DNA of 64,000 bases from Dastarcus helophoroides. Taxonomy: Eukaryota; Arthropoda; Insecta; Coleoptera; Bothrideridae. Shown in pieces: positions 37,401 to 46,857 of this stretch; within the stretch, counting starts at the first letter, position 1, and each line of letters begins with the position of its first letter. The stretch lies in assembly GCA_028583605.1 (NCBI GenBank), contig CM053326.1, positions 33,386,431 to 33,450,430 on the forward strand, given 5' to 3'. The notes under the pieces are model-generated. The model did not search any database, was not told where the DNA came from, and saw only the letters and a program-made list of their open reading frames with translations. Both the position numbers and the translations under genes were made by a program.

Positions 37401-37720
37401 CATAATTTAACACTGTAAAGATATATTACTTTAAATCAAAGTCTTAGTTTCATCAAAAAGTCAACATTTTTTAAAATAAGTCAGTCCACTGTCGAATTAA
37501 CATGTGAAGATTATCAAAATATCTAAAACCGCTTGTTTGTGTACCTAAGACTCAAACATGAAGTGGAAGATCAACATTGTGTAATATTTGATAAGGGGAA
37601 TTTTCCCTAGCTTTCAGACATTTAAAGTAAGACTTTGGTAAGGTATTGAAATACTTACAATTCATTTTTGCCTCCTTTTTCATAATTTTTCCAACTTTCT
37701 GAACTCAAAACTGTAGCCAT
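18262..37720 (-). CDS. THOC2: THO complex subunit 2, 20 exons, two frame breaks
   Basis: THOC2 is the large scaffold of the nuclear THO/TREX complex, which couples transcription to mRNA export. Twenty exons join in phase to about 1,525 residues after allowing one surplus base in exon 7 and one in exon 10; human THOC2 is about 1,590. Hallmarks along the chain: [15 protein letters not shown] (exon 5), [18 protein letters not shown] (exon 7), [21 protein letters not shown] and [13 protein letters not shown] (exon 10), [15 protein letters not shown] (exon 11), then a Lys/Arg/Glu-rich tail (exons 12-20). The start ATG at 37720 gives [17 protein letters not shown], aligning with the family N-terminus. 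The 7.7 kb intron 16 contains antisense CFAP299. Splice sites are all GT-AG. The frame breaks sit in long conserved exons, so I read them as assembly errors. Confidence 0.93.
19416..20100. other. THOC2 intron 16, proximal part
   Basis: No gene seen. 19440-19520 is locally GC-richer. The remainder is AT-rich intron. Confidence 0.4.
20100..22020. repeat. Degenerate AT array (block 3), strand switch inside
   Basis: The T-rich orientation (ATTTCGATTTTT words) holds from about 20100 to 20560, mixed to 20820, then the A-rich orientation (AAAAGTCGAAATTTT) to 22020. Hairpin retroposon copy B is inserted at 21134-21273. It lies in THOC2 intron 16. Confidence 0.75.
21134..21273 (-). mobile_element. 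Hairpin retroposon, copy B (internally deleted)
   Basis: On the plus strand it starts with the reverse complement of the family 3' end (TTTGGTGGAACGGACTGGTC), continues through one arm to ATAACCAAGCTATCA, and stops after a few bases of the other end. An 11-bp target duplication TGGAGAGTTTA flanks it at 21123-21133 and 21274-21284. It is inserted inside an AT array, so it postdates the array there. Confidence 0.85.
22021..22528 (+). other. CFAP299 5' flank
   Basis: No other gene. A pyrimidine-rich TTTACTTTTTTTAG at 22491-22504 precedes the start codon by about 24 bases and looks like a 5' UTR splice acceptor. Confidence 0.4.
22529..23222 (+). CDS. CFAP299: Cilia- and flagella-associated protein 299, one frame break
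   Basis: CFAP299 (formerly C4orf22) is a conserved protein of motile cilia and sperm flagella with no known enzyme activity. The ORF starts at ATG 22529 ([20 protein letters not shown]). Family landmarks are the N-terminal [65 protein letters not shown] and FDHS.RK. After dropping one base from the GGGG run at 22900-22903 it encodes 230 residues, close to the family length. As it stands, the first frame stops at TAA 22922-22924. The gene lies within THOC2 intron 16 on the opposite strand. It has no coding intron here, unlike the vertebrate gene, so a retrocopy is conceivable, but an upstream acceptor and the otherwise intact frame favour a real gene. Confidence 0.88.
22900..22903 (+). other. 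Frame break in CFAP299
   Basis: The frame from 22529 reads ...KEVEISG then IFGLRG and TAA. One base over, the family sequence [13 protein letters not shown] continues to the true stop at 23222. The break falls at a GGGG run where GGG would keep the frame (EISGYLDYA, as in human EISGYIDYA). Confidence 0.88.
23223..23840 (+). pseudogene. Unrecognised coding-like segment, frames broken
   Basis: Between about 23450 and 23783 the plus strand has protein-like sequence in successive frames: [13 protein letters not shown], then [20 protein letters not shown]...YRHYQLFST, then [16 protein letters not shown]...ITKNSY and TAA. Composition is balanced and unlike the surrounding AT arrays. It lies directly downstream of CFAP299 on the same strand. 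I do not recognise it. It could be a decayed gene or a further exon set with the same single-base errors seen nearby. Confidence 0.35.
23850..25330. repeat. Degenerate AT array (block 4)
   Basis: Mostly A-rich orientation (AAAAAGTCGAAATTTT), with a short T-rich flip near 24930-24980. It lies in THOC2 intron 16. The ORFs inside are Phe/Lys/Asn artefacts. Confidence 0.75.
25331..26215. other. THOC2 intron 16, no gene seen
   Basis: AT-rich intron sequence without convincing ORFs or repeats. Confidence 0.4.
26222..26890 (-). pseudogene. Unrecognised coding-like remnant
   Basis: The minus strand carries a 77-codon ORF (26455-26222) with helical, balanced sequence ([20 protein letters not shown]). 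Upstream, in other frames, are [20 protein letters not shown] (about 26575-26490) and [20 protein letters not shown] (about 26800-26740). The pieces read in the same direction and look like parts of one protein broken by frame changes and stops. It is same-strand within THOC2 intron 16 but not needed for its phase. I do not recognise it. Confidence 0.35.
27088..29101 (-). CDS. THOC2: THOC2 exons 12-16 (charged linker)
   Basis: Exon 12 is 29038-29101, exon 13 28889-28982, exon 14 27415-27571, exon 15 27176-27362 and exon 16 27088-27125. Exon 14 is almost pure Lys/Arg/Glu/Asp ([20 protein letters not shown]). Exon 15 is rich in Tyr/Arg/Asp/Ser. Exon 16 is 38 nt and encodes [13 protein letters not shown], matching the KRRKID motif of vertebrate THOC2 tails. 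Phases (1, 2, 0, 1, 0) chain without gaps. Intron 13 carries a TA-flanked MITE. Confidence 0.85.
27709..28540. mobile_element. TA-flanked MITE in THOC2 intron 13
   Basis: The ends read CAGTGACATCCAATTTTCGA at 27709 and, on the other strand from 28540, CAGAGCATCCCGTTTTTGAT. The similarity continues for about 90 bp (GATGGTTTTGCCCTATTACT in both arms, then GAGATAAATTACC). TA flanks both ends (27707-27708, 28541-28542), as for Tc1/mariner insertions. The 832-bp interior has AT-rich internal dyads and no ORF, so it is non-autonomous. Confidence 0.8.
29155..34344 (-). CDS. THOC2: THOC2 exons 7-11 (conserved core)
   Basis: Exon 7 is 33516-34344 (829 nt, one surplus base), exon 8 31017-31134, exon 9 30619-30963, exon 10 29982-30567 (586 nt, one surplus base) and exon 11 29155-29682. 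Exon 7 holds [17 protein letters not shown] and [18 protein letters not shown]. Exon 8 starts [17 protein letters not shown]. Exon 9 has LALxLLMAQQ-type and [12 protein letters not shown] motifs. Exon 10 holds the [24 protein letters not shown] segment. Exon 11 is the [16 protein letters not shown] region. Each exon length fits its neighbours only if exactly one base is dropped from exons 7 and 10. This exon set contains the Tho2 domain core. Confidence 0.92.
30262..30310 (-). other. Frame break in THOC2 exon 10
   Basis: The upstream frame ends ...[10 protein letters not shown] then TAG. The downstream frame [17 protein letters not shown] continues the family. Removing one base from the six-T run on the plus strand (30271-30276) joins them as [11 protein letters not shown] base dropped near 30297 would also work. 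Exon length (586, needing 585) supports exactly one surplus base. Confidence 0.85.
31190..32830. repeat. Degenerate AT array (block 5) in THOC2 intron 7
   Basis: A-rich words to about 31490 (AAAATTTTTAATTTT, GGTCGACATTT), then a T-rich run to 32830 (AAAATTTCGACTTTTT, TTTTTCAAAATTT). The orientation flips near 31500. Confidence 0.75.
32831..33515. other. THOC2 intron 7, unique-looking part
   Basis: AT-rich intron without a recognised gene or repeat family. Confidence 0.4.
33807..33809 (-). other. Frame break in THOC2 exon 7
   Basis: The upstream frame reads [11 protein letters not shown] and hits TGA at 33792-33794. The family continues ILFDYIL..IQ here, and that reading ([15 protein letters not shown]) is present one base over. 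Shortening the CCC (GGG on the plus strand) by one gives KLTHCSPGFLFDY. The total exon length also demands one base less. Confidence 0.85.
34394..37720 (-). CDS. THOC2: THOC2 exons 1-6 (N-terminal third)
   Basis: Exon 1 is 37659-37720, exon 2 37247-37412, exon 3 36940-37193, exon 4 35068-35201, exon 5 34762-35015 and exon 6 34394-34713. Phases chain correctly (2, 0, 2, 1, 0, 2 left over). The intron between exons 4 and 5 is only about 52 bp (GTACCT to TTTCAG). Exon 4 starts with [13 protein letters not shown] across the junction. Exon 5 begins with the most conserved segment, [16 protein letters not shown]. Exon 6 ends in the helical [15 protein letters not shown] region. Intron 3 (35202-36939) is filled with a degenerate AT array. 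Confidence 0.9.
35400..36740. repeat. Degenerate AT array (block 6) in THOC2 intron 3
   Basis: Mixed-orientation, strongly diverged words of the same type as the other arrays. It is weaker than the rest, and 36300-36530 is not part of the pattern. Confidence 0.6.
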
Positions 37721-37930
37721 TTTTCATGGTGTGCGTGCCTGAATGAAAACTTGAATGACATATGACATATGTATGACGCATGACATAAATTTGACATCGA
37801 CTGACAACTAATCTAGTATTAACAGTGCTACTGTTGGCCACCCTGTCCTTAAGCTACGTTCAGGAACATTTTTTACAACTTATCTATGTCTTTTAGCTAT
37901 AGCCGTAGGTAGCATATAGCAGGGTCAACC
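37721..37930. other. THOC2 upstream region
   Basis: Immediate 5' flank of the THOC2 start codon and presumed promoter. A short direct duplication (TGACATATGACATATG...TGACGCATGACAT) lies at 37754-37783. No TATA box is obvious. Confidence 0.4.
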
Positions 37931-37949
37931 GAAAATTTATTTTCTCAGC

Positions 37950-38995
37950 TAGGGGAACTTCCCCAGTAATTTCCATTTTCTCTTCAAAATTTCCATTTTC
38001 CTTCAGATTTCGATATTTTCTCGATCCGATACGATAATTTTTTAATATTTTCACTTTTTCCTTAGAGTTCGTCTTTTTTTTTACAAAATTTGCCCTTTTC
38101 TTTTGAAATTTCTAATTTATCAAAATCTGCTAGTTTGGAAATTAAGATTTTTTTTTCTCAAAATTAGACTCTCTAAAAATTTCGCCCTTTTTTCACAAAA
38201 TACGATCTTTGGATATTTTAACTTCGAGTTTTCAACATTTCGAAATTTGATTTTTCTAAAATTCCAACTATTTGTCAAAATTTGGGTTTTCCCAAAATTC
38301 GTTTTTTTTTCCTAAATTATGACTTTTTATTTTTTTTCTCTCAAAGGTGAAGTTTATTTCGAAAATTGGCAATATTTTCTAAAATTGTTTACCTTTCTTT
38401 CGAAATTTCGGCGACATTTTCCAGAAAATGTTTTTTTTTTCGAAATCCAATTTTCGATTTGTTTTTAAATTCCTTTCCTAAATTTGACTTCCCAAAATTT
38501 CAACCTCCTTTTTTTTATAATTTATTTATAATTCGTTTTATTTTCGAATTTCGACTTGTCCCTCAAAATACAGTGTTAGTTATATTTTTCCGGAAATTTC
38601 TACTTAAAATTGAGTTTTTTTCTCCAAGTTGTAAATTTTTTTCAAAATTCAATTTTTTTTTCTAAATTGGATCAAACTTTTAATAGAAATCTAAAAATTC
38701 CGAGCATAATATTTTTAGGAAATTTCGAAAAAAGATTTTTTGTAAATTTCGATATGTCAAAATTTAAACACAGTAAAAATTTTGAGAGAAATATTTTTAG
38801 AAATTACTTTTACTTCTTACTCTAAATTTGACTTATGTTGGAAATTGAGACGTTTTTCACAAATTTAAACATTTTTGAAAATTTTTCAAAAATTTCGATA
38901 TTTTTGAAAATTTTTCAAAAGCTTTGGTTTTTATTTTAATTTTAATTTTTTCTTAAAGTTCGACTCCATTTTGGAATTCCGATTCTAATCTGGAA
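37950..38995. repeat. Degenerate AT array (block 7, T-rich)
   Basis: T-rich words (CAAAATTTCGACTTTTT type). It begins next to a GC-richer hAT-end-like stretch (CAGGGTCAACCGAAAATTT at 37920, then CTAGGGGAACTTCCCC). No gene is present. Confidence 0.7.
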
Positions 38996-39840
38996 ATTAG
39001 ATCCCTCCAGTTCATGTAGTTTACTGAAAATAAATGTATCATCAGCCAAAAAGTTTTCTGGTTCCTTTATTTGGCCCATCGATTTTTCAAAATGATTGTT
39101 GCCTCCCCTGAACGAAATTCTGCATACGTCCATGCCTTTTATAATCAATTTTAGATAAATCTGCATCAGAGTAGGTACTGAACTTCTAATTTTGTATTGG
39201 AACAACAAAAACTAGTAATATTTAGACATGTTCGCGTGGCAATGCTATTTATTTATGGTGTTCTGTGTTTTTATTAAATTTAAATATTTTGCTTTGTTGT
39301 TGGTTGTTTTAAAAATGATTCTTTTAGATTTCATGTAAAATCCTGCTGAAAATTAATAAAATTGGTAACAATGACATTAAAAATAATATGAAAAACACTA
39401 AGCTCGATTATTTCCGCCAAACAGCCCCTGAAATTTAGGCAGCACATTAATCATCAAAAGATTTGGGCGTGAAACTAGCTTTACTTCTAGTGACTTTTTT
39501 TTAGGAACTTATCTAAAGGTTGATTTAATATTTCATGGCCTATTCTTATGGATATTTATCTGAAATGGACTACATTTAAGGATGTATGGAAGCACGATAA
39601 ACTCGTGTGGGACATCACGCTGCTGGGACGTCGATTATATGCCAAAGACTACATAGTTAGCAGTTAGTTTCTCTATGATATATGCGTTGATTCAATCAAC
39701 GACATACATATGTAATAAACAAAATAAACGTTTTCATCGATTTTTAATGAAAATAAAATAAAGTTTGAACATTTTTCCATGTTTATGTATATTTTAACAA
39801 TCTGACAGTCTGATCTGGGTTTTTCAATTAAATTGTGGAA
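38996..39840. other. Intergenic with weak coding-like traces
   Basis: The minus strand at 39205-39000 has moderately complex sequence (KGMDVCRISFRGGNNHFEKS) but no ATG start. The plus strand at 39550-39670 has a 40-codon ATG ORF (MDIYLKWTTFKDVWKHDKLV). Neither can be assigned. Confidence 0.3.
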
Positions 39841-39870
39841 TTTTCAGATATTTTGCGAGATTTAGTTTTG

Positions 39871-39883
39871 GTTACCTGGCAAC
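39871..39883. promoter_or_regulatory. RFX X-box-like site upstream of ALKBH8
   Basis: GTTACCTGGCAAC fits the X-box consensus RYYNYY-N(1-3)-RRNRAC exactly, 133 bp upstream of the ALKBH8 ATG. X-boxes drive ciliary genes. ALKBH8 is not known as one, so this may be chance. Confidence 0.35.
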
Positions 39884-40015
39884 ACTGACATTTCGTTAAA
39901 CTTTCAAACTTCTATGATCATTTTTATGTTAGGTTATGTACCGTAGTGTTTTGTAAATTAAGAGTGTTTGAGGAATAAAAATAAGTTTTACTTTTGATAT
40001 CGTAAATTATTAATC

Positions 40016-43000
40016 ATGATCAAATTTAAGAAAAAAATGCGACGTCATCAAGCAATACTAGAAAAAGAAACTAACGTTAAATGCGTTTCAACACCAACGA
40101 AGGTATGCGATACAAATATAAATGTTCACAATTTTTTGAACATATCACTCATTTATTACTGGGAAATGTTTTCAAAAATGTATTTTTAGCTCTGTGAAAA
40201 AAAAAAGAAACAAGACATAAAAAAAAGATTTTTCATGGCTCTTTGATTTTTCTGACTTTATTAACGGATATCGATATAAAATCATTTGAGGAATGGATTC
40301 CAGAAGTCAAAAACAATCTTTTTTTTTTTGGTCATGCAGCAGTTACAGATCTTCTGGTTTTAGGAATTTTTAATGTTTACATTCTTTTCCTTACATGCTC
40401 TTCCACCCATTTCACTAAACATTTTCTTGCGGAAGGCCTTACTTTTTGATTTACGATGTGCCCCACAAGATAGATTCATATTAAAAAAAATAAGTTAAAG
40501 TAGCTACCCCCTAAAAGGTGAGGCAGGGTGAGTCAAAAAGTACTTCATTTTGGTTACCCCTCCAATCCCCGATGTGTATTTCAGTTGGTAATGGTAGCAT
40601 TTTTTGTCTAGGAGATATTCCCGATTGCAACTTTTCAAATTGTTGCTAATTGTTGCTCAGAGTATAAACAGTTGTGAAAACCAAACTAATTTTAATTTAC
40701 AACTTATGAAAATGCAATTAATTCGAAAAATCAAAAACAATCGGTGCTATTTCCTAGCTTTAAGTTTTCACTTCTGTCGGTAGTCCCCATGTCTGTCGAG
40801 TTTAAAAACTTAGTTCAACAACTTTCTGGAACAATTCTTAAGTTTCGAAATTGAAAAATGTTTGTCTGTCTGTTACTGTTTTCACTTGGTGGAAAAAGAG
40901 GTGTAAAATACAAAATAACACCCTACAATAAGAACACACCACTACTGAAAATTTTGATTTTTCCCAGAACTCTCTAAATGCTTATAAATCATAAAAAATA
41001 AGGGGTGCTAAAGAATATTTCACCCAGGGCGCTTGTTTAAAGCCGCTCCCAGTTGACTACAATAAACGTTTTTAAAATCCACCTCTCATTAGAGTATTAA
41101 AGTTATCCGATTTATGTTGCAGATTTTAGCCATTTGCAACGCTGGTCTAGTAAATGGATTGGGGGAAGAAGTTATTCTGGAACACTTCGGTAAATTCGGC
41201 GCAATTGCTGACATACTACTAATACCTGGCAAATCATGCTGTTTCCTATCCTTCGAAGAGCTAGAAAGCTCTTGCGCAGCATTTGATGAATGCAATGGCA
41301 CCCTCAGAATCGCACAAGATAATAAACCGATATTTATGGCTTACACAGAAGCTTTGCCCGAATTTACAACCAAAAAAGTTTGGAATAAATTACCTCCTGG
41401 ATTAGAAATTTTGGAGAATTTCATTAGTCCGGAGGAGGAGGCCGCACTAATAAATTTGTGCGCATTCGATGATGCAAATGATGGGAACATGAAGCACAGG
41501 AAAGTTAAACATTACGGTTTCGAGTTTAGATATGATATAAATAACGTTGATAAGAACTGCCCATTGGCGGAAAAAATTCCAAGTGAGTGCGATTTCATTT
41601 GGGGACGATTAGCAACCAAAAGCGAACGTTTTGGAAATTTTCAACCGGATCAGCTAACCGTGAATTATTACGAGCCAGGGCAAGGGATTCCTCCACATGT
41701 GGACACTCATAGCGCTTTTGAAGATCCACTTATGTCTTTATCTTTGGGATCTTCGGTTGTGATGGACTTTAGAAATGCAAATGGTGACCACTATTGCGTT
41801 GTTTTACCTAGGAGATCTTTAACAATCATAGCTGAAGCGAGTAGGTACTGCTGGACGCATGGAATCACCCCTAGAAAATATGATGTGATTCGATTGGAAA
41901 AAGGCTGTGATATTATTCAAAGAGGCACAAGAGTTTCGTACACTTTTAGGAAAGTTAGGACGTCAGAATGCTCTTGCGAATTCAGAGAAATGTGTGATTC
42001 TTTTAAAAAGCTGCATGCAGGTGATAGGATAACGGAGGTTGCTGCGGTTGAACTTGAAAAATTTCATGTTCATAATGTTTATGAAAACATAGCTGATCAT
42101 TTTAGTGAAACTCGCCATAAAGGGTGGCCCAATATTACGGAATTTGTTGAAGCTTTAGAAATAGGTTCCACATTGCTGGATATCGGTTGTGGAAATGGAA
42201 AATACTTAGGGTTAAATAACTCAATTTTTAATGTAAGTTGTTACACATCAAACATTTTTAATTGGCAAATTGAATTAATTTTTATTGACATTTTTTTGTT
42301 TTTAGTTAGGCTGCGATCGAAGTTTTGGCTTAACCGAAATTTGCAAAAATCGAGGATTTGAAAGCTTTACTACAGATTGCCTGAATATACCAATTAGGGA
42401 TAGCAAAGTAGATGCAGTTATATGCATTGCAGTTATACATCACTTGGCCACCGAGGTATGTAATAATTTATCCCAGGACTTCCCCCAGTAGGGCGCTCTC
42501 CCAGCGAGTGGGGGGGGAACCCGAAATCAAAAATTTGTATTTTTAAAAAATTTCGATTTTTTTTTTCAAAATTTTTCTTGATTCAAAATTTCTACCTTTT
42601 CAAAATTTCGACTTTAAAAATATTAAACTTTTCAAAATATTTACTTTTTCAAAATTTACCTTTTTCAAAAAATATCGGCTTTTTAAAAAGTTGGTTTGAA
42701 AATTTTGACTTTTTTCAAAACTTTGGCTTTTTTTGCAAATTCTGTCTTTTTTGGAAAATACAAAGCTTTGAAGGTTGATTTTATTCAAAACTTTGCTTTA
42801 TTCAAAATTTTTACTTAAAAAACTCACTTGTTTCAAAATTTGGACTTTTTTCAAAATTTTGACCTCTTTCAAATTTTGAACTTGATTATCAAATTTCGCC
42901 TTTACTTAAAATTTCATTTTTTTTGATAAAATTGGTTTTTTAAATTTTCATTTGAATTTTTTCAGAATTTCAATTTTATTTCAGGAGTATGACCCATTTT

Positions 43001-46000
43001 CTCAAAATTTGAACTTTTAAAATTTTTCGACTTTTTGTCTAAATTGGATATTTTTTAAATTTCGGTTTTTTTTAACGTTTTTGACCTTCTCGAAAATTTC
43101 GACTTTTTTTGAATGTTGTGAAAATTTCGACCTTTCAAAATTTAGATTTTTTCGAAAATTTCGATTTTTTTTAATTTTCGGTTTTTTCAAAATTTTATTT
43201 TTTTGAAAACTAAGTTCTTGGAAATTTTGACTTTCAATTTTCGACTTCAAGTTTCGACGTTTTTTCAAAATTTAGAATTTTTTTCTTGAAAATTTCTACT
43301 CGATTAAAATTTATTTTCTTCTAATTCTCAATTTTTTTTTAATGTGTACAGAAGTTTGGTTTTTAAACTTTCAGTTTTTCTGTGAAAATCGAGTTTTTGA
43401 AAGGTTGAAATCTTCAATTGTATTTCAAAATTAGGTTAAAATTTTTCAAAATTTGGGCTTTTTTAAAATTCTTGTCTTTTTCTCAAAATGTCGATGTTTA
43501 TAAAATTTCTACTTTTTTGAAAATTTTGCCTTTTTTTAAAGCTTTCACTTTTCAAAGTTTAGATTTTTTTTTTCGAAAATCTCAACTTGTCGATATTTTT
43601 TCAAAATTTAAAATTTTTTTAAACATCGCCAGTTTTTCTTGAAAATTACAACATTTCGGTGCTTTAAAGGGTTGTAATTTTTTCAAAATTTTTTTTAAAG
43701 TTGTGTAATTTCGACATCTTTGCAAAATTTCAATTCTTTTTTTAAATTATCAACTTTTCCCAAAGTTATAATTTTTTTTTGAAAGTTTCGATTTTAAAGT
43801 TTTGCTTTATTATGTTTTGACTGTTTCGGTTTTTTTGGAAAATCTTGTTTAAATTTCGATGTAACTCGAATCAAACTCGACATTTAAGAAAGTTGTAATT
43901 TATATTTTTTCGAGTCCTGATATTTCTTCAAGATTTTTTTTTGAAATTTTCGACTTTTTTCAAAAATTTTGAAAATCTCTTTTCTTGAAAATTTTAACGT
44001 TTTGTGAACATTTCAAACTTTACAAGTTTCGACTTTTTTCCAATTTCTGCTGCATTTTTCACAATTTTAACCTTTTTTGAAATTTCGACATTTCATCAAA
44101 ATTTTGACTTATAAAAATTTGAAACTTTCTTTGGAAATTTTTCGACTTTTTCGAAATTTCTTTAAAATTTCAACCTTTTTTAAAATTTCGCCCAATTTTT
44201 TGACTATTTATAGATATTTCTACCTTTTAAAAACTACGGTTTTCTTTGAACGGTTTAACTCTTTAACCATTTTGATTTTTTTTTTAAATATTGACTTGCA
44301 AATTTCAACATATTTCAAAGTTTTTGCTTCAAAATTTCGACCTTTTTTTTTAAATTTCGTGTTTTTCCAAAATTTTAACTTTCTTTAAAACCAATGACAA
44401 TTTTTGAAAATTTTTCAAAATTGTTGAATTATTTTTTAATTTGTTTTTGAAAATTCCATTTTTTTTTAAATTGCACCCGTTTTTTAGGGTTTTTAATATT
44501 TTCGAAATTCTTTTTCTTTATTTTGCCACATAATTGAACTAGTTTTGGACTTTTAAAAAAATTAGTAAAATTAGATAATACGATTTTTTGAAATTTTTAA
44601 TTTTTTGAAAATTTGGTTTTTTTGAAAATTTAAACTTTTTACATTTTTAAAAATTTCGACTTTTTTAAATATTTTCGAATTTATTCCAAATTTTAACTTT
44701 ATTGAACACTTCGCCTTTTTTAAAAATTTGAAATTTTTTGAATACTTTGCCTTGTTTCGAAGTTCCGGCTATTTTTCAAAATTTCGACATTTCGACTAGT
44801 TTTTATAAATTGATTTTTTTTAAATTTTTTGAAAACTGACTTTCCCAATTGTCGACCTTGATTCGAATTTTCGACTTTTATTGAAAAGATTTAAAAAAGG
44901 TTACAGTTTGAGCTTAAAAAAAAAGGTCGAAATTTCAAGTTTAACCTAAAGATTTTGTAAAACAAGTCCAAAATTAAAGATTTCAGTAAACATTTGGATA
45001 TTCTATAAAAAAAAGAAACTTAAGTTTTGGATTAAAATTTTAAGATAAAACAAAACAGATTGGGAGAAAAGTAAGAATTTTAACAAATTTCAAGTTTACG
45101 TAAAATATGTCAAGTTTAAAGTGGAAATTATGAGAAAAATAAATTCAAGACGAAACAGAAGAACCTAACAGTTATTCTAAATTCCAAATATAAGGCTGAA
45201 ATTAGTCGATAAATAGTAAAATTTCTTGTTTTAACTTAAAATGAAAAAAAATTGAAAATTCCTTATAAAATTAGGTTATACAGCGCTATCTAGGTTAACA
45301 CAGCATAAGCAAAAGCTTGTAGATTCTGCAGGAACCAGAGTTACTTGCGAAAATTTTCAATCTGGTTCCAAAATATTTGAAGCGTTCAGTAATCACTGCT
45401 TGAACTTTCAAAAATCGGGAATTTTTGCTCCCTTGCATAGGTTAGGGTAAATGTTCATTTGAAAGTAAAACTTGCACAAATAGCTCTCAAGAGTGTTCTC
45501 GCAAGTCGACACATATCTGCAAGCACCTCTATGAAAGTATCAGTGTAGCTATCGGAGAGTGTTCGGGTAATAGCAGCATCTCAAGTGTATAATAATTCTT
45601 CTCACTATCGAAAATTTACTTGCAAAACTCGAAACTGTTTCGAACCAACATTATACGAGAACTCGCAGAAACTGATCGCTAGTGGTGGATATGCTTTGGA
45701 GAGTATTACTTCGCGAAAGCCTCAGCCAAGAGATTTTCTTACCTTCCGAGAGTTATACTTTTTAAAATTGTCTCTCAAATGGCAACTCAGTTTTTAGTAC
45801 TCTCGGGAGTGACTCGCGCAATTTACTCACAAATGGACATCTATCTTTAGGGTGCCGACAGATTAAAAGCAGATTTTCGGATGCTGGTTACCAGCGCCAA
45901 AAATTATGTTGAAATGGGGAGGTTTGACAGATCTGCATGGACTTTATATAAAAGACTGATGTAAAAATTAAACATGATTTATATTAAGTTTCAACCGGTT

Positions 46001-46477
46001 GCGTCTTTGTCTTCTTCCCAACAAATGATTACGTTAACTTGGTTTTAGGAAAGGCGACTGAAAGCAATAGAAGAAATTATACGCGTTCTAAGATTAGATG
46101 GCGAAGCTTTGATATATGTGTGGGCCAAGGATCAAAATAAAGATGAAGAAAAGACGAGTTACCTCAAGCAAGACAGAAAAAATCGTAAAAAGGATGCTAA
46201 TATCTCCGAAAATAATGTTAATGAAACTATTGAACGTGGTGAACATTTTTCCTTACCAGTCCATACCAACCGAACTCAGTTTAAACATAAAGATCTTTTA
46301 GTACCCTGGAAAAGGAAAAACAGTGAAAAAAGTGACAACATATTTTTGAGATATTATCACATGTTTGATCAAAACGAATTAGAAAGCTTATGCAACAAAT
46401 TTGACAAAGTCACAGTTTTAAAAAGCTATTACGATGAGGGAAATTGGTGTGTCAAATTAAAAAAAATTAAAACCTGA
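40016..46477 (+). CDS. ALKBH8: ALKBH8 tRNA hydroxylase/methyltransferase, 4 exons
   Basis: ALKBH8 completes wobble-uridine modification of tRNA: its methyltransferase (with TRMT112) makes mcm5U from cm5U and its AlkB domain hydroxylates the product. Exons are 40016-40102, 41123-42232, 42306-42455 and 46049-46477, all phase 0 with GT-AG borders, giving 591 residues (human 664). Order: basic N-terminus (1-29), RRM (about 30-106), AlkB domain (about 120-310) with HVD at 221-223 and His275 as iron ligands and the arginines of RGTRVSYTFR (296-305) for 2-oxoglutarate, a Cys cluster (SECSC), then the methyltransferase with DIGCGNGKYLG (from residue 382). The motifs AVIHHLATE, LPVHTNRT and SYYDEGNWCVKL complete the C-terminus. 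Every key residue is present, so it should be active. Intron 3 (3.6 kb) holds an AT array and a MITE. Confidence 0.95.
40103..41122 (+). other. ALKBH8 intron 1
   Basis: Single-copy-looking intron sequence. The 68-codon ORF at 40243-40449 is not convincing. Confidence 0.5.
42470..45250. repeat. Degenerate AT array (block 8) with GC-rich leader
   Basis: This follows a GC-rich start (CCCAGCGAGTGGGGGGGAAC, 42500) similar to the hAT end at 61400-61448. A T-rich array (TTTTTCAAAATTTCGAC) runs from 42540 to about 44885, then switches to A-rich words (AAAAAGGTCGAAATTTCAAG) until 45250. At 2.7 kb it is the longest clean array, and it fills ALKBH8 intron 3. Confidence 0.8.
45448..45843. mobile_element. 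MITE-like element in ALKBH8 intron 3
   Basis: The left end TAAATGTTCATTTGAAAGTAAA is matched on the other strand from 45843 by TAGATGTCCATTTGTGAGTAAA. Inside, CGAGAGT-like words recur on both strands near both ends. TTAGGG occurs just outside each end but offset by three bases on the right, so the target duplication is unclear. No ORF of note. Confidence 0.55.
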
Positions 46478-46734
46478 TATATTAAAATTATTGTTTTATT
46501 TTCTTTCCTTTTTTTTATGAGCAATGTATTCAGAAAGTTATACAGATTCCAGAACTGCAATAATATGGGGTTAGATTAGGTTATATATGATATGGGTCAG
46601 TCTGGATATATACATTCCTCTCATCACTGCGACCTTAAAGATCTATTGTGATAAACCCCGATATAATATTATTCCTAAGTTCCCAAGCTTTTGTAAAAGC
46701 CTAGGATTTTCCTAGGAGAAATTTTACTTATCTC
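46478..46734. other. ALKBH8 3' flank
   Basis: AT-rich sequence downstream of the stop, with polyA-like signals absent or weak. No gene. Confidence 0.35.
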
Positions 46735-46857
46735 TGCAGGTGTAACTTGTACCTGTTCCAGGTAAAGTAGTCTCCTGTAAAACAATGCTTCGCATGTGCA
46801 AAGTAAGTGTTCTGCAGTTTCCTTGGCTTCGTTGCAGAAGCGGTAAATCTCTGACTC

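Noticed and set aside
38942..39208. Minus-strand 88-codon ORF (KGMDVCRISFRGGNNH)
   Set aside because: It starts at a non-ATG codon and ends inside an AT array; no homologue comes to mind.
39550..39670. 40-codon ORF with FKDVWKHDKL, reminiscent of dynein heavy-chain linker sequence
   Set aside because: Too short, isolated, and the resemblance is a few residues only.
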